This document shows, one piece after another, positions 17,750 to 24,816 of a stretch of DNA of 64,000 bases (position 1 is the first letter of the stretch; each line of letters begins with the position of its first letter). The stretch is taken from positions 868,001 through 932,000 of the forward strand of contig OY970183.1 of the NCBI GenBank assembly GCA_963708155.1, read 5' to 3'. The position numbers and the translations under genes are program-made. The DNA is from Methylovirgula sp963708155 (lineage in GTDB: Bacteria > Pseudomonadota > Alphaproteobacteria > Rhizobiales > Beijerinckiaceae). Under the pieces are notes generated by a model that had not been told where the DNA came from, did no database searches, and saw only the letters and a program-made list of their open reading frames with translations.

Positions 17750-18988
17750 TTAGGATTCCTGCTTGGGAAGCAGCAAGACACTCGCAATCGTCAGAACTGG
17801 AATGAAGATGGCAATGGCAAAAATGTTCTGATAAAGATCGATGAAACCCAGCGATTTGGTGAATGTCCCGACGCTGACCCGGAGGAAATAGGTCATCGGA
17901 AAGCCGCGGCCCATGAGCGCGGCAAAGCCTTTCAGTGAGGAGACCGGCACCAGCATTCCGCAAAACTGCGTCGCCGGTATCATCGTGAGAATCGCGGTGC
18001 CGAAAAGTGCGGCAATCTGCGTCGCGCAAAATGCCGAGATCAGCATTCCGATCCCCGTGGTCGCGGTCACATAAAGCAATGCGGCGAAAGCCAACGTTAA
18101 GAAGCTTCCCTTCAGGGGCACATGGAATAGGAAGATAGCCATCAGGCACATGAGCCCGAAATTCATCATCGCGATGACGACATAGGGAAGCTGTTTTCCG
18201 AGCAGAAATTCAACGCGGCTGACCGGCGTGACATAAAGATTGGTGATGGAGCCAAGCTCCTTTTCCCGGACGACGGCGAGCGCCATCAAGATCGCCGGAA
18301 TTTGGACAAGCAGCAGAGCCAATGTGCCGGGAACCTGGGCATAGATACTGTCGAAATTCTGATTGTAACGGAATCGCGCCTCGATCCGTGCGGGTGCGGC
18401 CGCGAAAGGATTGTCCGGCACGAACATCGTGAAATTGTTGCTGCGGCGCGCGTCGTAGAAATCGTCGGGCGTGACGTCGGGCGCAAGCCCGTTGCGGATC
18501 GCATAGTTGGAGAGAAATTGCGCGTGAACGGCGATCAAATAGCCGCGGATCGTCTCGGCGCGGAACGGCATCGCCCCGTCGACCCAGGCGCCGACCTCCG
18601 TCGGTGCGCCCTTCTTGAGAAGGCGGCCGAAATCCGGTGGAATTTCGATGGCGGCGGAAATGTCGCCATTTTGCATCCGCCGCTCAAGATCGGCCTCGTT
18701 TGCGAGCGTTGCCTTCTCGGTGAAATAACGCGAACCGCGCAACTCCTCGAGATAGGTCCGACTCTCGTGCGAATTGTCGCGGTCGAGTACGGCAAACGAC
18801 AGATTATCGACGTCGGTCGAAATGCCGGTGCCGAAGATCGCCATGAGGAACACGGTGCCCAGCAGCGCGAAGCCCATGCGGATCGGATCGCGGACAAGTT
18901 CCAGCGCCTCGCGCATCGCATAGGCATAGAGACGACGCAGGCTGAACCAACCCGCATCATTGGGCGTTGCCGGCCGCGCCTGCGTCAC
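17750..18988 (-). CDS. ABC-2 type exporter permease, first subunit
   Basis: A 412-residue inner-membrane protein: one N-terminal helix (about 35-55), a periplasmic domain of about 170 residues, then five or six helices in the C-terminal half. Val-Val-Arg-Glu-Lys-Glu-Leu-Gly-Ser-Ile-Thr-Asn-Leu-Tyr-Val-Thr-Pro is the ABC-2 coupling motif as in YhhJ/YbhS. The start overlaps the end of the ATPase gene by about 30 bases, showing tight coupling. With its partner it forms the channel of a MacAB-unrelated drug, lipid or polymer exporter. Confidence 0.9.
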   Translation of the reverse strand: MTQARPATPNDAGWFSLRRLYAYAMREALELVRDPIRMGFALLGTVFLMAIFGTGISTDVDNLSFAVLDRDNSHESRTYLEELRGSRYFTEKATLANEADLERRMQNGDISAAIEIPPDFGRLLKKGAPTEVGAWVDGAMPFRAETIRGYLIAVHAQFLSNYAIRNGLAPDVTPDDFYDARRSNNFTMFVPDNPFAAAPARIEARFRYNQNFDSIYAQVPGTLALLLVQIPAILMALAVVREKELGSITNLYVTPVSRVEFLLGKQLPYVVIAMMNFGLMCLMAIFLFHVPLKGSFLTLAFAALLYVTATTGIGMLISAFCATQIAALFGTAILTMIPATQFCGMLVPVSSLKGFAALMGRGFPMTYFLRVSVGTFTKSLGFIDLYQNIFAIAIFIPVLTIASVLLLPKQES

Positions 18989-20549
18989 AACCCCGGTCAG
19001 AGAGGCTCGATGCCGCCCGTTCCTGCTGGGCTTTTTCGAGGTAGTCGATGAAAGTTTCCTCCAGCGTGGCGAAGCCGTGCGCTTTCACCAGATCCGCCGG
19101 CGCGCCCATCGCGAGAACCTTTCCGGCATTCATCAACGCGATCCGGTCGCAGCGCGCGGCTTCGTTCATGAAATGGGTGGAGACGAAAATCGTCACGCCG
19201 TCCTTGCGCGAGAGATCGCTCAACCTCTGCCAGAATTCGTCGCGCGCCAGAGGATCAACGCCGGAGGTCGGCTCATCGAGGATGAGCAGCTTCGGGCGAT
19301 GCACGATCGAGACGGCGAGCGACAAGCGCTGGCGGATACCGAGCGGCAAATCGCTCGCGCGCTGGTCGAGATAATTCGTCAGCCCGAATTGCAAGACGAG
19401 TTCATCGATGCGGCTTTGCGCGTGGCGCAGGTGAAACAGACGCGCATGCAAGACCAGGTTTTGTGAGACCGTCAGCTCGCTGTAAAGCGAGAACGATTGC
19501 GACATGTAGCCGACCTGGTAGCGCGCGGCCATGTCGGTCGCATTGATCTCGCGTCCAAACAGCAGCGCTGTCCCCTCGCTCGCGGGCAGCAGGCCGGTCA
19601 GCATTTTCATCGTCGTGGTTTTGCCGCAGCCGTTCGATCCGACGAAGCCGAAAATCTCGCCACGCTCGATGGTGAAATCAACGTGATCGACGGCGGTGAA
19701 ATCGCCGAATTGCCGCGTCAGACCTCGGGCAACGATGACGGCCTCGTCGTGATCCGGCGGGCGCGGCGGAATGGTGAAAGCCGCGTGGCCGCGCCGACGC
19801 TCCTGCGGCAGCAGTGCGATGAAACTTTCCTCCAGCGTCGCCGAACCGGTGCGCTCCTTGAAGTCGGCGGGCGTCCCTTCGGCCAGCGGCCGGCCGGCAT
19901 CCATTGCGATCAGCCAGTCGAATTGCTCGGCCTCGTCCATATAGGCGGTGGCGACAACGACGCTCATCTCCGGCCGTCCTGCGCGCATTCCCGAAATCAG
20001 CGTCCAGAACTGACGCCGCGACAGCGGGTCGACGCCGGTCGTCGGCTCGTCGAGGATCAGCAAATCGGGATCGTGAATGAGCGCACAACAGAGCCCGAGT
20101 TTCTGCCGCATACCGCCGGAGAGTTTGCCGGCCGGACGGTCGCGGAAATCCGCCAGCCCCGTCGCATTCAGCAGAGCCGAAATTCGCGCTTCGCGCTCTT
20201 CATTCGACTGGCCAAAAAGCCGGCTGAAAAAGGCGATGTTTTCGGAGACGCTCAAATCCGGATAGAGATTTTTGCCAAGGCCCTGCGGCATGTAGGCAAT
20301 GCGCGCGCAGATTGCCTCACGGTGGCGCCGGTCGCCGATATTTCCGCCGAGAACATCGACCGTGCCCGCCTGCATCTTCCGGACACCGGCAAGAAGCGCG
20401 AGAAGCGAGGACTTGCCGACGCCGTCCGGGCCGATCAGACCGACGGTGCACCCGCTCGGAATAGCGAGCGTCATATCGTCCAGCGCGACGACCTTGCCAT
20501 AGACGAGAGAGACGCCCTTGAACGTGCCGATCGGCTGACGCCCTGTCAT
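18957..20549 (-). CDS. tandem ABC ATPase of the RbbA/YbhF type
   Basis: A 530-residue protein with two complete nucleotide-binding domains. Domain 1 has Walker A Gly-Pro-Asp-Gly-Val-Gly-Lys-Ser-Ser, signature Leu-Ser-Gly-Gly-Met-Arg-Gln-Lys and Leu-Asp-Glu-Pro-Thr-Thr-Gly-Val-Asp. Domain 2 has Walker A Gly-Ser-Asn-Gly-Cys-Gly-Lys-Thr-Thr, a weaker signature Leu-Pro-Leu-Gly-Ile-Arg-Gln-Arg and Leu-Asp-Glu-Pro-Thr-Ser-Gly-Val-Asp. It lacks the permease tail of E. coli RbbA, which is encoded here as separate genes. The ATG at 20549 overlaps the TGA of the membrane fusion protein gene (ATGA). Confidence 0.9.
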   Translation of the reverse strand: MTGRQPIGTFKGVSLVYGKVVALDDMTLAIPSGCTVGLIGPDGVGKSSLLALLAGVRKMQAGTVDVLGGNIGDRRHREAICARIAYMPQGLGKNLYPDLSVSENIAFFSRLFGQSNEEREARISALLNATGLADFRDRPAGKLSGGMRQKLGLCCALIHDPDLLILDEPTTGVDPLSRRQFWTLISGMRAGRPEMSVVVATAYMDEAEQFDWLIAMDAGRPLAEGTPADFKERTGSATLEESFIALLPQERRRGHAAFTIPPRPPDHDEAVIVARGLTRQFGDFTAVDHVDFTIERGEIFGFVGSNGCGKTTTMKMLTGLLPASEGTALLFGREINATDMAARYQVGYMSQSFSLYSELTVSQNLVLHARLFHLRHAQSRIDELVLQFGLTNYLDQRASDLPLGIRQRLSLAVSIVHRPKLLILDEPTSGVDPLARDEFWQRLSDLSRKDGVTIFVSTHFMNEAARCDRIALMNAGKVLAMGAPADLVKAHGFATLEETFIDYLEKAQQERAASSLSDRGCDAGAAGNAQ

Positions 20550-21688
20550 CGTGCCGCCGTCAGCCGCAGCGAGGCCGGCCATTCGGTATTGTTATCGACC
20601 CGCACATAAGCGACGCCCGGCAGGCCGGTCCGGATATGGGCGATACGCGGTGCCAGGAAGGATTTGTCGATGCGCACTTTCACGCGGAACATCAGCTTGT
20701 CGCGCTCGTCCTTGGTTTCGACGGCCTTTGGCGTGAACTGAGCTTGCGTCGCGATGAAGGACACATGCGCGGGGATTACGAATTTCGGAAAGGCATCCAG
20801 CACGATACGTGCTTCATCGCCGACGCGCGCGCGGCCGGCATCCGCTGTCGGCAGATAGACGTCCATGTAGACATTGGTGAAATCGAGCATCGTGAAAACT
20901 TTGCCGCCCGCGGGAAGAACCTCGCCGACGTTGGAAATACGATATTGGATGCGGCCGACCGTCGGTGAAACAAGCGTATTGTCGGCGATGTTCACCTTGT
21001 AGAGATCGACCTCGAATTTGGCAGCATCGAGCGCGCGGCTGGCCTCTCCGGCGCGATTGTTGGCCGCCGCCAGCGCTGCGGTCGTGCTCACCAGCGCCTG
21101 CTGGCGCTGGTCGAGAAGCTCGTAGGTCGCAAAACCGCGCGCGACGAGCGCATTCGTGCGATCGAATTCCTGCTTGGCGAGTTTCAGCTGCGCCGTCGTG
21201 TCGGAAACATTGGCCTTGGCCTCGTCCAATGTTTCCTGCGCCTCTAGCACCTGCGCCTCGGCTCTGTTGAGCGAGGCTTGAACGTCGCGAATATCCATAC
21301 GGGCCACGATCTGGCCCGGCGATACGACGTCGCCTTCGTCGACGAGAAGCTGCGCGACCCGCTCGGCGAACTTGGCGTCAATGTCGATCTCTTCGGCCTC
21401 GACGCGACCGTTGCTGAAGACGATGCCCGGGGGCCACGGCGGCGCGCTGAAATATTTCCAGTAGACCCCGCCGCCTGCCGCGCCCGCGGCCAGCAGCACG
21501 GCGACGGCGATCCAGCGCCAGCGCCGGGACCGGCGCCCGCGAACATTCGCCGGAAGATGATCAGTAGGATAATCGGAGGAAAGAGGCGCCAGCTCTTTTG
21601 CCGCCGGCAGCAGCTCACCCTCGAGCGGCTGAGCCTGACTGCTTGAGGGAACGGCCGATGTCGCCGTCATATCGATATCTTTGGGCAT
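20546..21688 (-). CDS. HlyD-family membrane fusion (periplasmic adaptor) protein
   Basis: A 380-residue adaptor: cytoplasmic N-terminus of about 55 residues, one membrane helix (about 56-75), a lipoyl half-motif (Gly-Arg-Val-Glu-Ala-Glu-Glu-Ile-Asp), a long alpha hairpin (about 125-215) and a beta-barrel domain. Homologues are YhiI/YbhG, which partner RbbA/YbhF ATPases. It is first in the seven-gene run; the promoter candidate upstream has a FixK box at 21805-21818. The Arg-rich patch just before the helix agrees with inside-positive topology. Confidence 0.9.
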   Translation of the reverse strand: MPKDIDMTATSAVPSSSQAQPLEGELLPAAKELAPLSSDYPTDHLPANVRGRRSRRWRWIAVAVLLAAGAAGGGVYWKYFSAPPWPPGIVFSNGRVEAEEIDIDAKFAERVAQLLVDEGDVVSPGQIVARMDIRDVQASLNRAEAQVLEAQETLDEAKANVSDTTAQLKLAKQEFDRTNALVARGFATYELLDQRQQALVSTTAALAAANNRAGEASRALDAAKFEVDLYKVNIADNTLVSPTVGRIQYRISNVGEVLPAGGKVFTMLDFTNVYMDVYLPTADAGRARVGDEARIVLDAFPKFVIPAHVSFIATQAQFTPKAVETKDERDKLMFRVKVRIDKSFLAPRIAHIRTGLPGVAYVRVDNNTEWPASLRLTAAR

Positions 21689-21776
21689 CGCGTAGACCTA
21701 TGCACTCGACCTATGCACTTGCATCGCGCGCCAACAGAATGAGACGCCGTCCGAACCGCGTATGTGCGACGCAGCA

Positions 21777-21818
21777 ATTAAAGCGTATCCCAGCCGAAAA
21801 TCTCTTGATCTCGATCAA
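21777..21818 (-). promoter_or_regulatory. FNR/FixK box with matching -10 element
   Basis: TTGAT-CTCG-ATCAA at 21805-21818 is a perfect match to the FNR/FixK consensus. On the minus strand TTTAAT at 21777-21782 (5 of 6 with TATAAT) sits exactly where the -10 should be if the box is centred at -41.5. That would put the transcript start near 21770, about 82 bases before the exporter operon. The box is a palindrome and could also act on glsA to the right (start about 21853), but the -10 on that side (AGAAAT) is poorer. FixK is encoded in this window at 348-1019. Confidence 0.7.
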
Positions 21819-21886
21819 GCATATCGGGCTTCTGCGGCACAGAAATTGCGGATGCCCGCCGCCCCGCAGGGCAGAACCGGAGCCTT

Positions 21887-22816
21887 ATGTCGAAGCTTGA
21901 ATTTGTCGTAAAAGACATCGCCGAAGAGATGCGGCAGAGACCGGATCGCGGCAGAGTCGCGGATTACATTCCCGAACTCGCCCATATCGATCCAAATGCT
22001 TTCGGAATCGCTGTGGCCGACGCGGAGGGCGAACTTGCCTGCGGCGGCGACGCCGATACGCCCTTTTCCATTCAGAGCATCTCAAAAGTCTTCACGCTAA
22101 CGCTTGCTCTTGGCAAGGTCGGCGACAGGTTATGGCAACGTGTCGGCCGTGAGCCTTCCGGCACTCCCTTCAACTCGATTGTCCAGTTGGAGCGCGAACA
22201 CGGTATTCCGCGCAACCCGTTCATCAACGCCGGCGCGATCGCCGTGACGGATGTGATTCTCTCCGGCCACCAGCCGCGCGAAGCGCTGGGCGAAATCCTG
22301 CGGTTCCTGCAGTTTCTCGCCGACGATCCATCGATCACGATCGACCGGGCGGTGGCGGCCTCCGAGGATCGCACCGGCTTTCGCAACCGGGCGCTGGCCA
22401 ATTACATGAAATCTTTCGGTGTGCTCGAAAACCCGGTGGATTTCACGCTCGGGGTCTATTTCCACCATTGCGCGATTGCGATGACATGCCACCAGCTCGC
22501 CCTGGCCGGGCGCTTCCTGGCGCATCAGGGCCGCAATCCTGCGACCGGGCTTTCGGTCGTTCAGCCCGAGCGCGCACGACGCATCAACGCTATCATGCTG
22601 ACCTGCGGACATTACGATGGTTCGGGTGAATTCGCCTATCGCGTCGGCCTGCCGGGCAAGAGCGGCGTCGGCGGCGGGATTCTCGCTATCGCGCCGGGCG
22701 GGGCTTCGATCGCCGTCTGGTCGCCGGGGCTCGACGCCTCGGGCAATTCGCATCTTGGGCGGATTGCGCTGGAAATGCTCACCCGGCGGATGGGCTGGTC
22801 CATCTTCGGCGGCTAG
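21887..22816 (+). CDS. glsA: glutaminase A
   Basis: A 309-residue cytoplasmic serine-dependent glutaminase hydrolysing glutamine to glutamate and ammonia. The beta-lactamase-like Ser64-Ile-Ser-Lys67 motif is present, with Glu-Arg-Glu-His-Gly-Ile-Pro-Arg-Asn-Pro-Phe-Ile-Asn-Ala-Gly-Ala-Ile, and Gly-Lys-Ser-Gly-Val-Gly-Gly-Gly-Ile near the end. Full length for the family. GGAG lies five bases before the ATG. It is divergent from the exporter operon, and type II glutamine synthetase lies downstream, so two opposing glutamine enzymes are neighbours. Confidence 0.95.
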   Translation: MSKLEFVVKDIAEEMRQRPDRGRVADYIPELAHIDPNAFGIAVADAEGELACGGDADTPFSIQSISKVFTLTLALGKVGDRLWQRVGREPSGTPFNSIVQLEREHGIPRNPFINAGAIAVTDVILSGHQPREALGEILRFLQFLADDPSITIDRAVAASEDRTGFRNRALANYMKSFGVLENPVDFTLGVYFHHCAIAMTCHQLALAGRFLAHQGRNPATGLSVVQPERARRINAIMLTCGHYDGSGEFAYRVGLPGKSGVGGGILAIAPGGASIAVWSPGLDASGNSHLGRIALEMLTRRMGWSIFGG

Positions 22817-22855
22817 CGTATCGGCGAGCCGCAGTTTCAAACGAGACCAACGCGC

Positions 22856-23113
22856 TTAAAAAGCGCGGCTCGCGAAACTCTTCGCCTGGGATTTGTGCTC
22901 GGCTTCGGCCCACCAGGGCGCCGCATGCGCGCTATAGACAGGCGCCACCTCCGCCTGCATCGCTGAATTGTGATACCAGCCGCTGCCCAAGGCGGCCGTC
23001 AAGACTCCACCCTCCTTGAGGCCAGCTTCTTCCCGGCGTGCGTGCTCCGCGTCGCGTCCGCCGGACGGGAACGTGAAAATCTTGGCAGAGCCAGAATAAG
23101 AGTTCGGTTCCAT
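22856..23113 (-). CDS. small hypothetical protein
   Basis: An 85-residue frame (ATG at 23113, with an alternative at 23125) between glsA and glnII on the opposite strand. It is hydrophilic, has no signal or membrane segment and contains Ala-Pro-Trp-Trp-Ala-Glu-Ala-Glu. The composition looks protein-like and codon use matches the neighbourhood. I do not recognise it. It could be a nitrogen-related small protein, but nothing beyond position suggests that. Confidence 0.5.
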   Translation of the reverse strand: MEPNSYSGSAKIFTFPSGGRDAEHARREEAGLKEGGVLTAALGSGWYHNSAMQAEVAPVYSAHAAPWWAEAEHKSQAKSFASRAF

Positions 23114-23233
23114 CGCGTATCTCAATTCATCTCGCTCGACGTGAGCAGATTGACACTCCGCAGGTAACTCCAGGTGAGACTACCACCTTTTTAGGCGAAA
23201 TGCAGATTTCGAAGTCAGATCGTCACGATCCAA

Positions 23234-23248
23234 GGCATTTTCAATGCC
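23234..23248. repeat. perfect inverted repeat upstream of glnII
   Basis: GGCATT-TTC-AATGCC, a perfect 6-bp palindrome with a 3-base spacer, about 130 bases upstream of the glnII sigma-54 element. A further AATGCC lies about 20 bases downstream of it. It may be an operator or enhancer site, but it is not the textbook NtrC sequence. Confidence 0.35.
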
Positions 23249-23380
23249 CTTTTGCGCCTGAACCAATGCCCGAGCCGTCCAGGGGTTGCGGCCACTTCCT
23301 CAACAATATCGTTGCCATGGCTTGCGCAATATCAAAAATGCGTCTTATGCAGTTCAGACCGTGGCCGGGGTCAGGCTCGC

Positions 23381-23396
23381 TGGCATAAAAAGTGCT
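23381..23396 (+). promoter_or_regulatory. sigma-54 (-24/-12) promoter of glnII
   Basis: TGGCAT-AAAAAG-TGCT places the invariant GG (23382-23383) and GC (23394-23395) twelve bases apart, as RpoN promoters require. The -24 part matches TGGCA; the -12 part reads GTGCT against the consensus TTGCW. The start would be near 23407, giving an 85-base leader before the glnII ATG. glnII is a known NtrC/RpoN target in rhizobia, which supports the call. No convincing NtrC enhancer was found by eye. Confidence 0.72.
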
Positions 23397-23491
23397 TAAA
23401 AATGGCGTTCATGCTTAAAGAACAAGCAATCCCCCGCCGGTAAAGATAACGGCTTCTAACCTAACCTTCGCCGTAAAGAGGAAACTTTGTG

Positions 23492-24529
23492 ATGACGAAG
23501 TACAAGCTCGAGTACATATGGCTCGACGGCTATACGCCCGTGCCGAACTTGCGCGGCAAGACCCAGCTCAAGGATTTCGACGCATTCCCGGCGCTCGACC
23601 AACTGCCGCTCTGGGGTTTCGACGGCTCTTCGACGAAGCAGGCCGAAGGTCACAGTTCAGATTGCGTGCTGAAGCCGGTTGCGGTTTATCCGGACGGCGC
23701 GCGCAAGGATGGCGCCATCGTCCTTTGCGAAGTTCTGCTTCCCGATGGCAGCCCGCATCCCTCGAACGGCCGTGCGACCATTCTCGATGATCCCGGCGCG
23801 TGGTTTGGCTTCGAGCAGGAATATTTCTTCTACAAGGACGGCCGCCCGCTTGGCTTCCCGGAGGCCGGCTACCCCGGACCGCAGGGCCCCTATTACACCG
23901 GCGTCGGCTATAAGAACGTCGGCGACATCGCCCGCAAGATGGTCGAGGAGCACCTCGATCTCTGCCTCTATGCCGGCATCAACCACGAAGGCATCAACGC
24001 CGAAGTGGCGAAGGGCCAGTGGGAATTCCAGATCTTCGGCAAGGGCTCCAAAAAGGCCGCTGACGAAATGTGGGTCGCCCGCTATCTGCTGCAGCGGCTG
24101 ACCGAGAAGTATGGCGTGGACATCGAGTATCACTGCAAGCCGCTCGGCGACACCGACTGGAACGGCTCGGGCATGCATTGCAACTTCTCGACGACCTATC
24201 TGCGCGAAACCGGCGGCAAGGAATATTTCGAGAAGCTGATGAAGGCGTTCGAGAACAACCGCGAAGAGCACATCGCCGTCTACGGCCCGGATAACCACAT
24301 GCGCCTCACCGGAAAGCACGAGACTGCCTCGATCCACGAGTTCAGCTACGGCATTGCGGACCGCGGCGCGTCCATCCGCGTGCCTCACAGCTTCATCAAA
24401 AACGACTACAAGGGCTATCTTGAGGATCGCCGCCCGAACTCCCAGGGCGACCCCTACCAGATCGCTTCGCGGGTTCTGAAGACGATCGCTTCCGTTCCGA
24501 CGGGCAGCAGCGTCTCCGCCGCGGCCTGA
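23492..24529 (+). CDS. glnII: glutamine synthetase type II
   Basis: A 345-residue eukaryote-like GSII that joins ammonia to glutamate using ATP. Visible signatures are Leu-Glu-Tyr-Ile-Trp-Leu-Asp-Gly-Tyr, Trp-Gly-Phe-Asp-Gly-Ser-Ser-Thr, Trp-Phe-Gly-Phe-Glu-Gln-Glu-Tyr-Phe, Gly-Ile-Asn-His-Glu-Gly-Ile-Asn-Ala-Glu-Val and Gly-Ser-Gly-Met-His-Cys-Asn. The short length separates it from GSI (about 470). It lacks the Tyr adenylylation site of GSI, so control is expected at transcription; the sigma-54 promoter just upstream agrees. The ATG at 23492 follows GAGG, and a GTG directly before it is possible. It probably serves ammonium scarcity alongside a GSI encoded elsewhere. Confidence 0.96.
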   Translation: MTKYKLEYIWLDGYTPVPNLRGKTQLKDFDAFPALDQLPLWGFDGSSTKQAEGHSSDCVLKPVAVYPDGARKDGAIVLCEVLLPDGSPHPSNGRATILDDPGAWFGFEQEYFFYKDGRPLGFPEAGYPGPQGPYYTGVGYKNVGDIARKMVEEHLDLCLYAGINHEGINAEVAKGQWEFQIFGKGSKKAADEMWVARYLLQRLTEKYGVDIEYHCKPLGDTDWNGSGMHCNFSTTYLRETGGKEYFEKLMKAFENNREEHIAVYGPDNHMRLTGKHETASIHEFSYGIADRGASIRVPHSFIKNDYKGYLEDRRPNSQGDPYQIASRVLKTIASVPTGSSVSAAA

Positions 24530-24536
24530 TGCATTC

Positions 24537-24563
24537 GTCGCGGCGTGCCTGCCACGCCGCGAC
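24537..24563 (+). terminator. GC-rich hairpin after glnII
   Basis: A perfect 11-bp stem (GTCGCGGCGTG and its complement) with a 5-base loop, eight bases after the glnII stop. No T-run follows, so it may act as an mRNA-stabilising hairpin or a weak terminator. The rest of the 287-base gap before ilvD holds nothing I can name. Confidence 0.5.
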
Positions 24564-24816
24564 ACTCGCCTGCGGGCGATACCCGGACGCCCCGCTGTCT
24601 GAAGCGCAGGGCCGGCCCTTGTCCATCCGACAAGATAGGGAACTTCTCCGCCCGGCCTCCGGCCAGGGACAGGTTTCCGCGCCCCGATCTCCCCTTCCCG
24701 CCGTGGCCAAGCGCGGGCGAGCGTGGACTTGGCGGGCGGGGTGCAAAGATATTGTCATTTTTCCAGCCCGACTGTGCTAACAGCACGTTCCAGAATTCAC
24801 CCGGCGTCCGGAGAAT

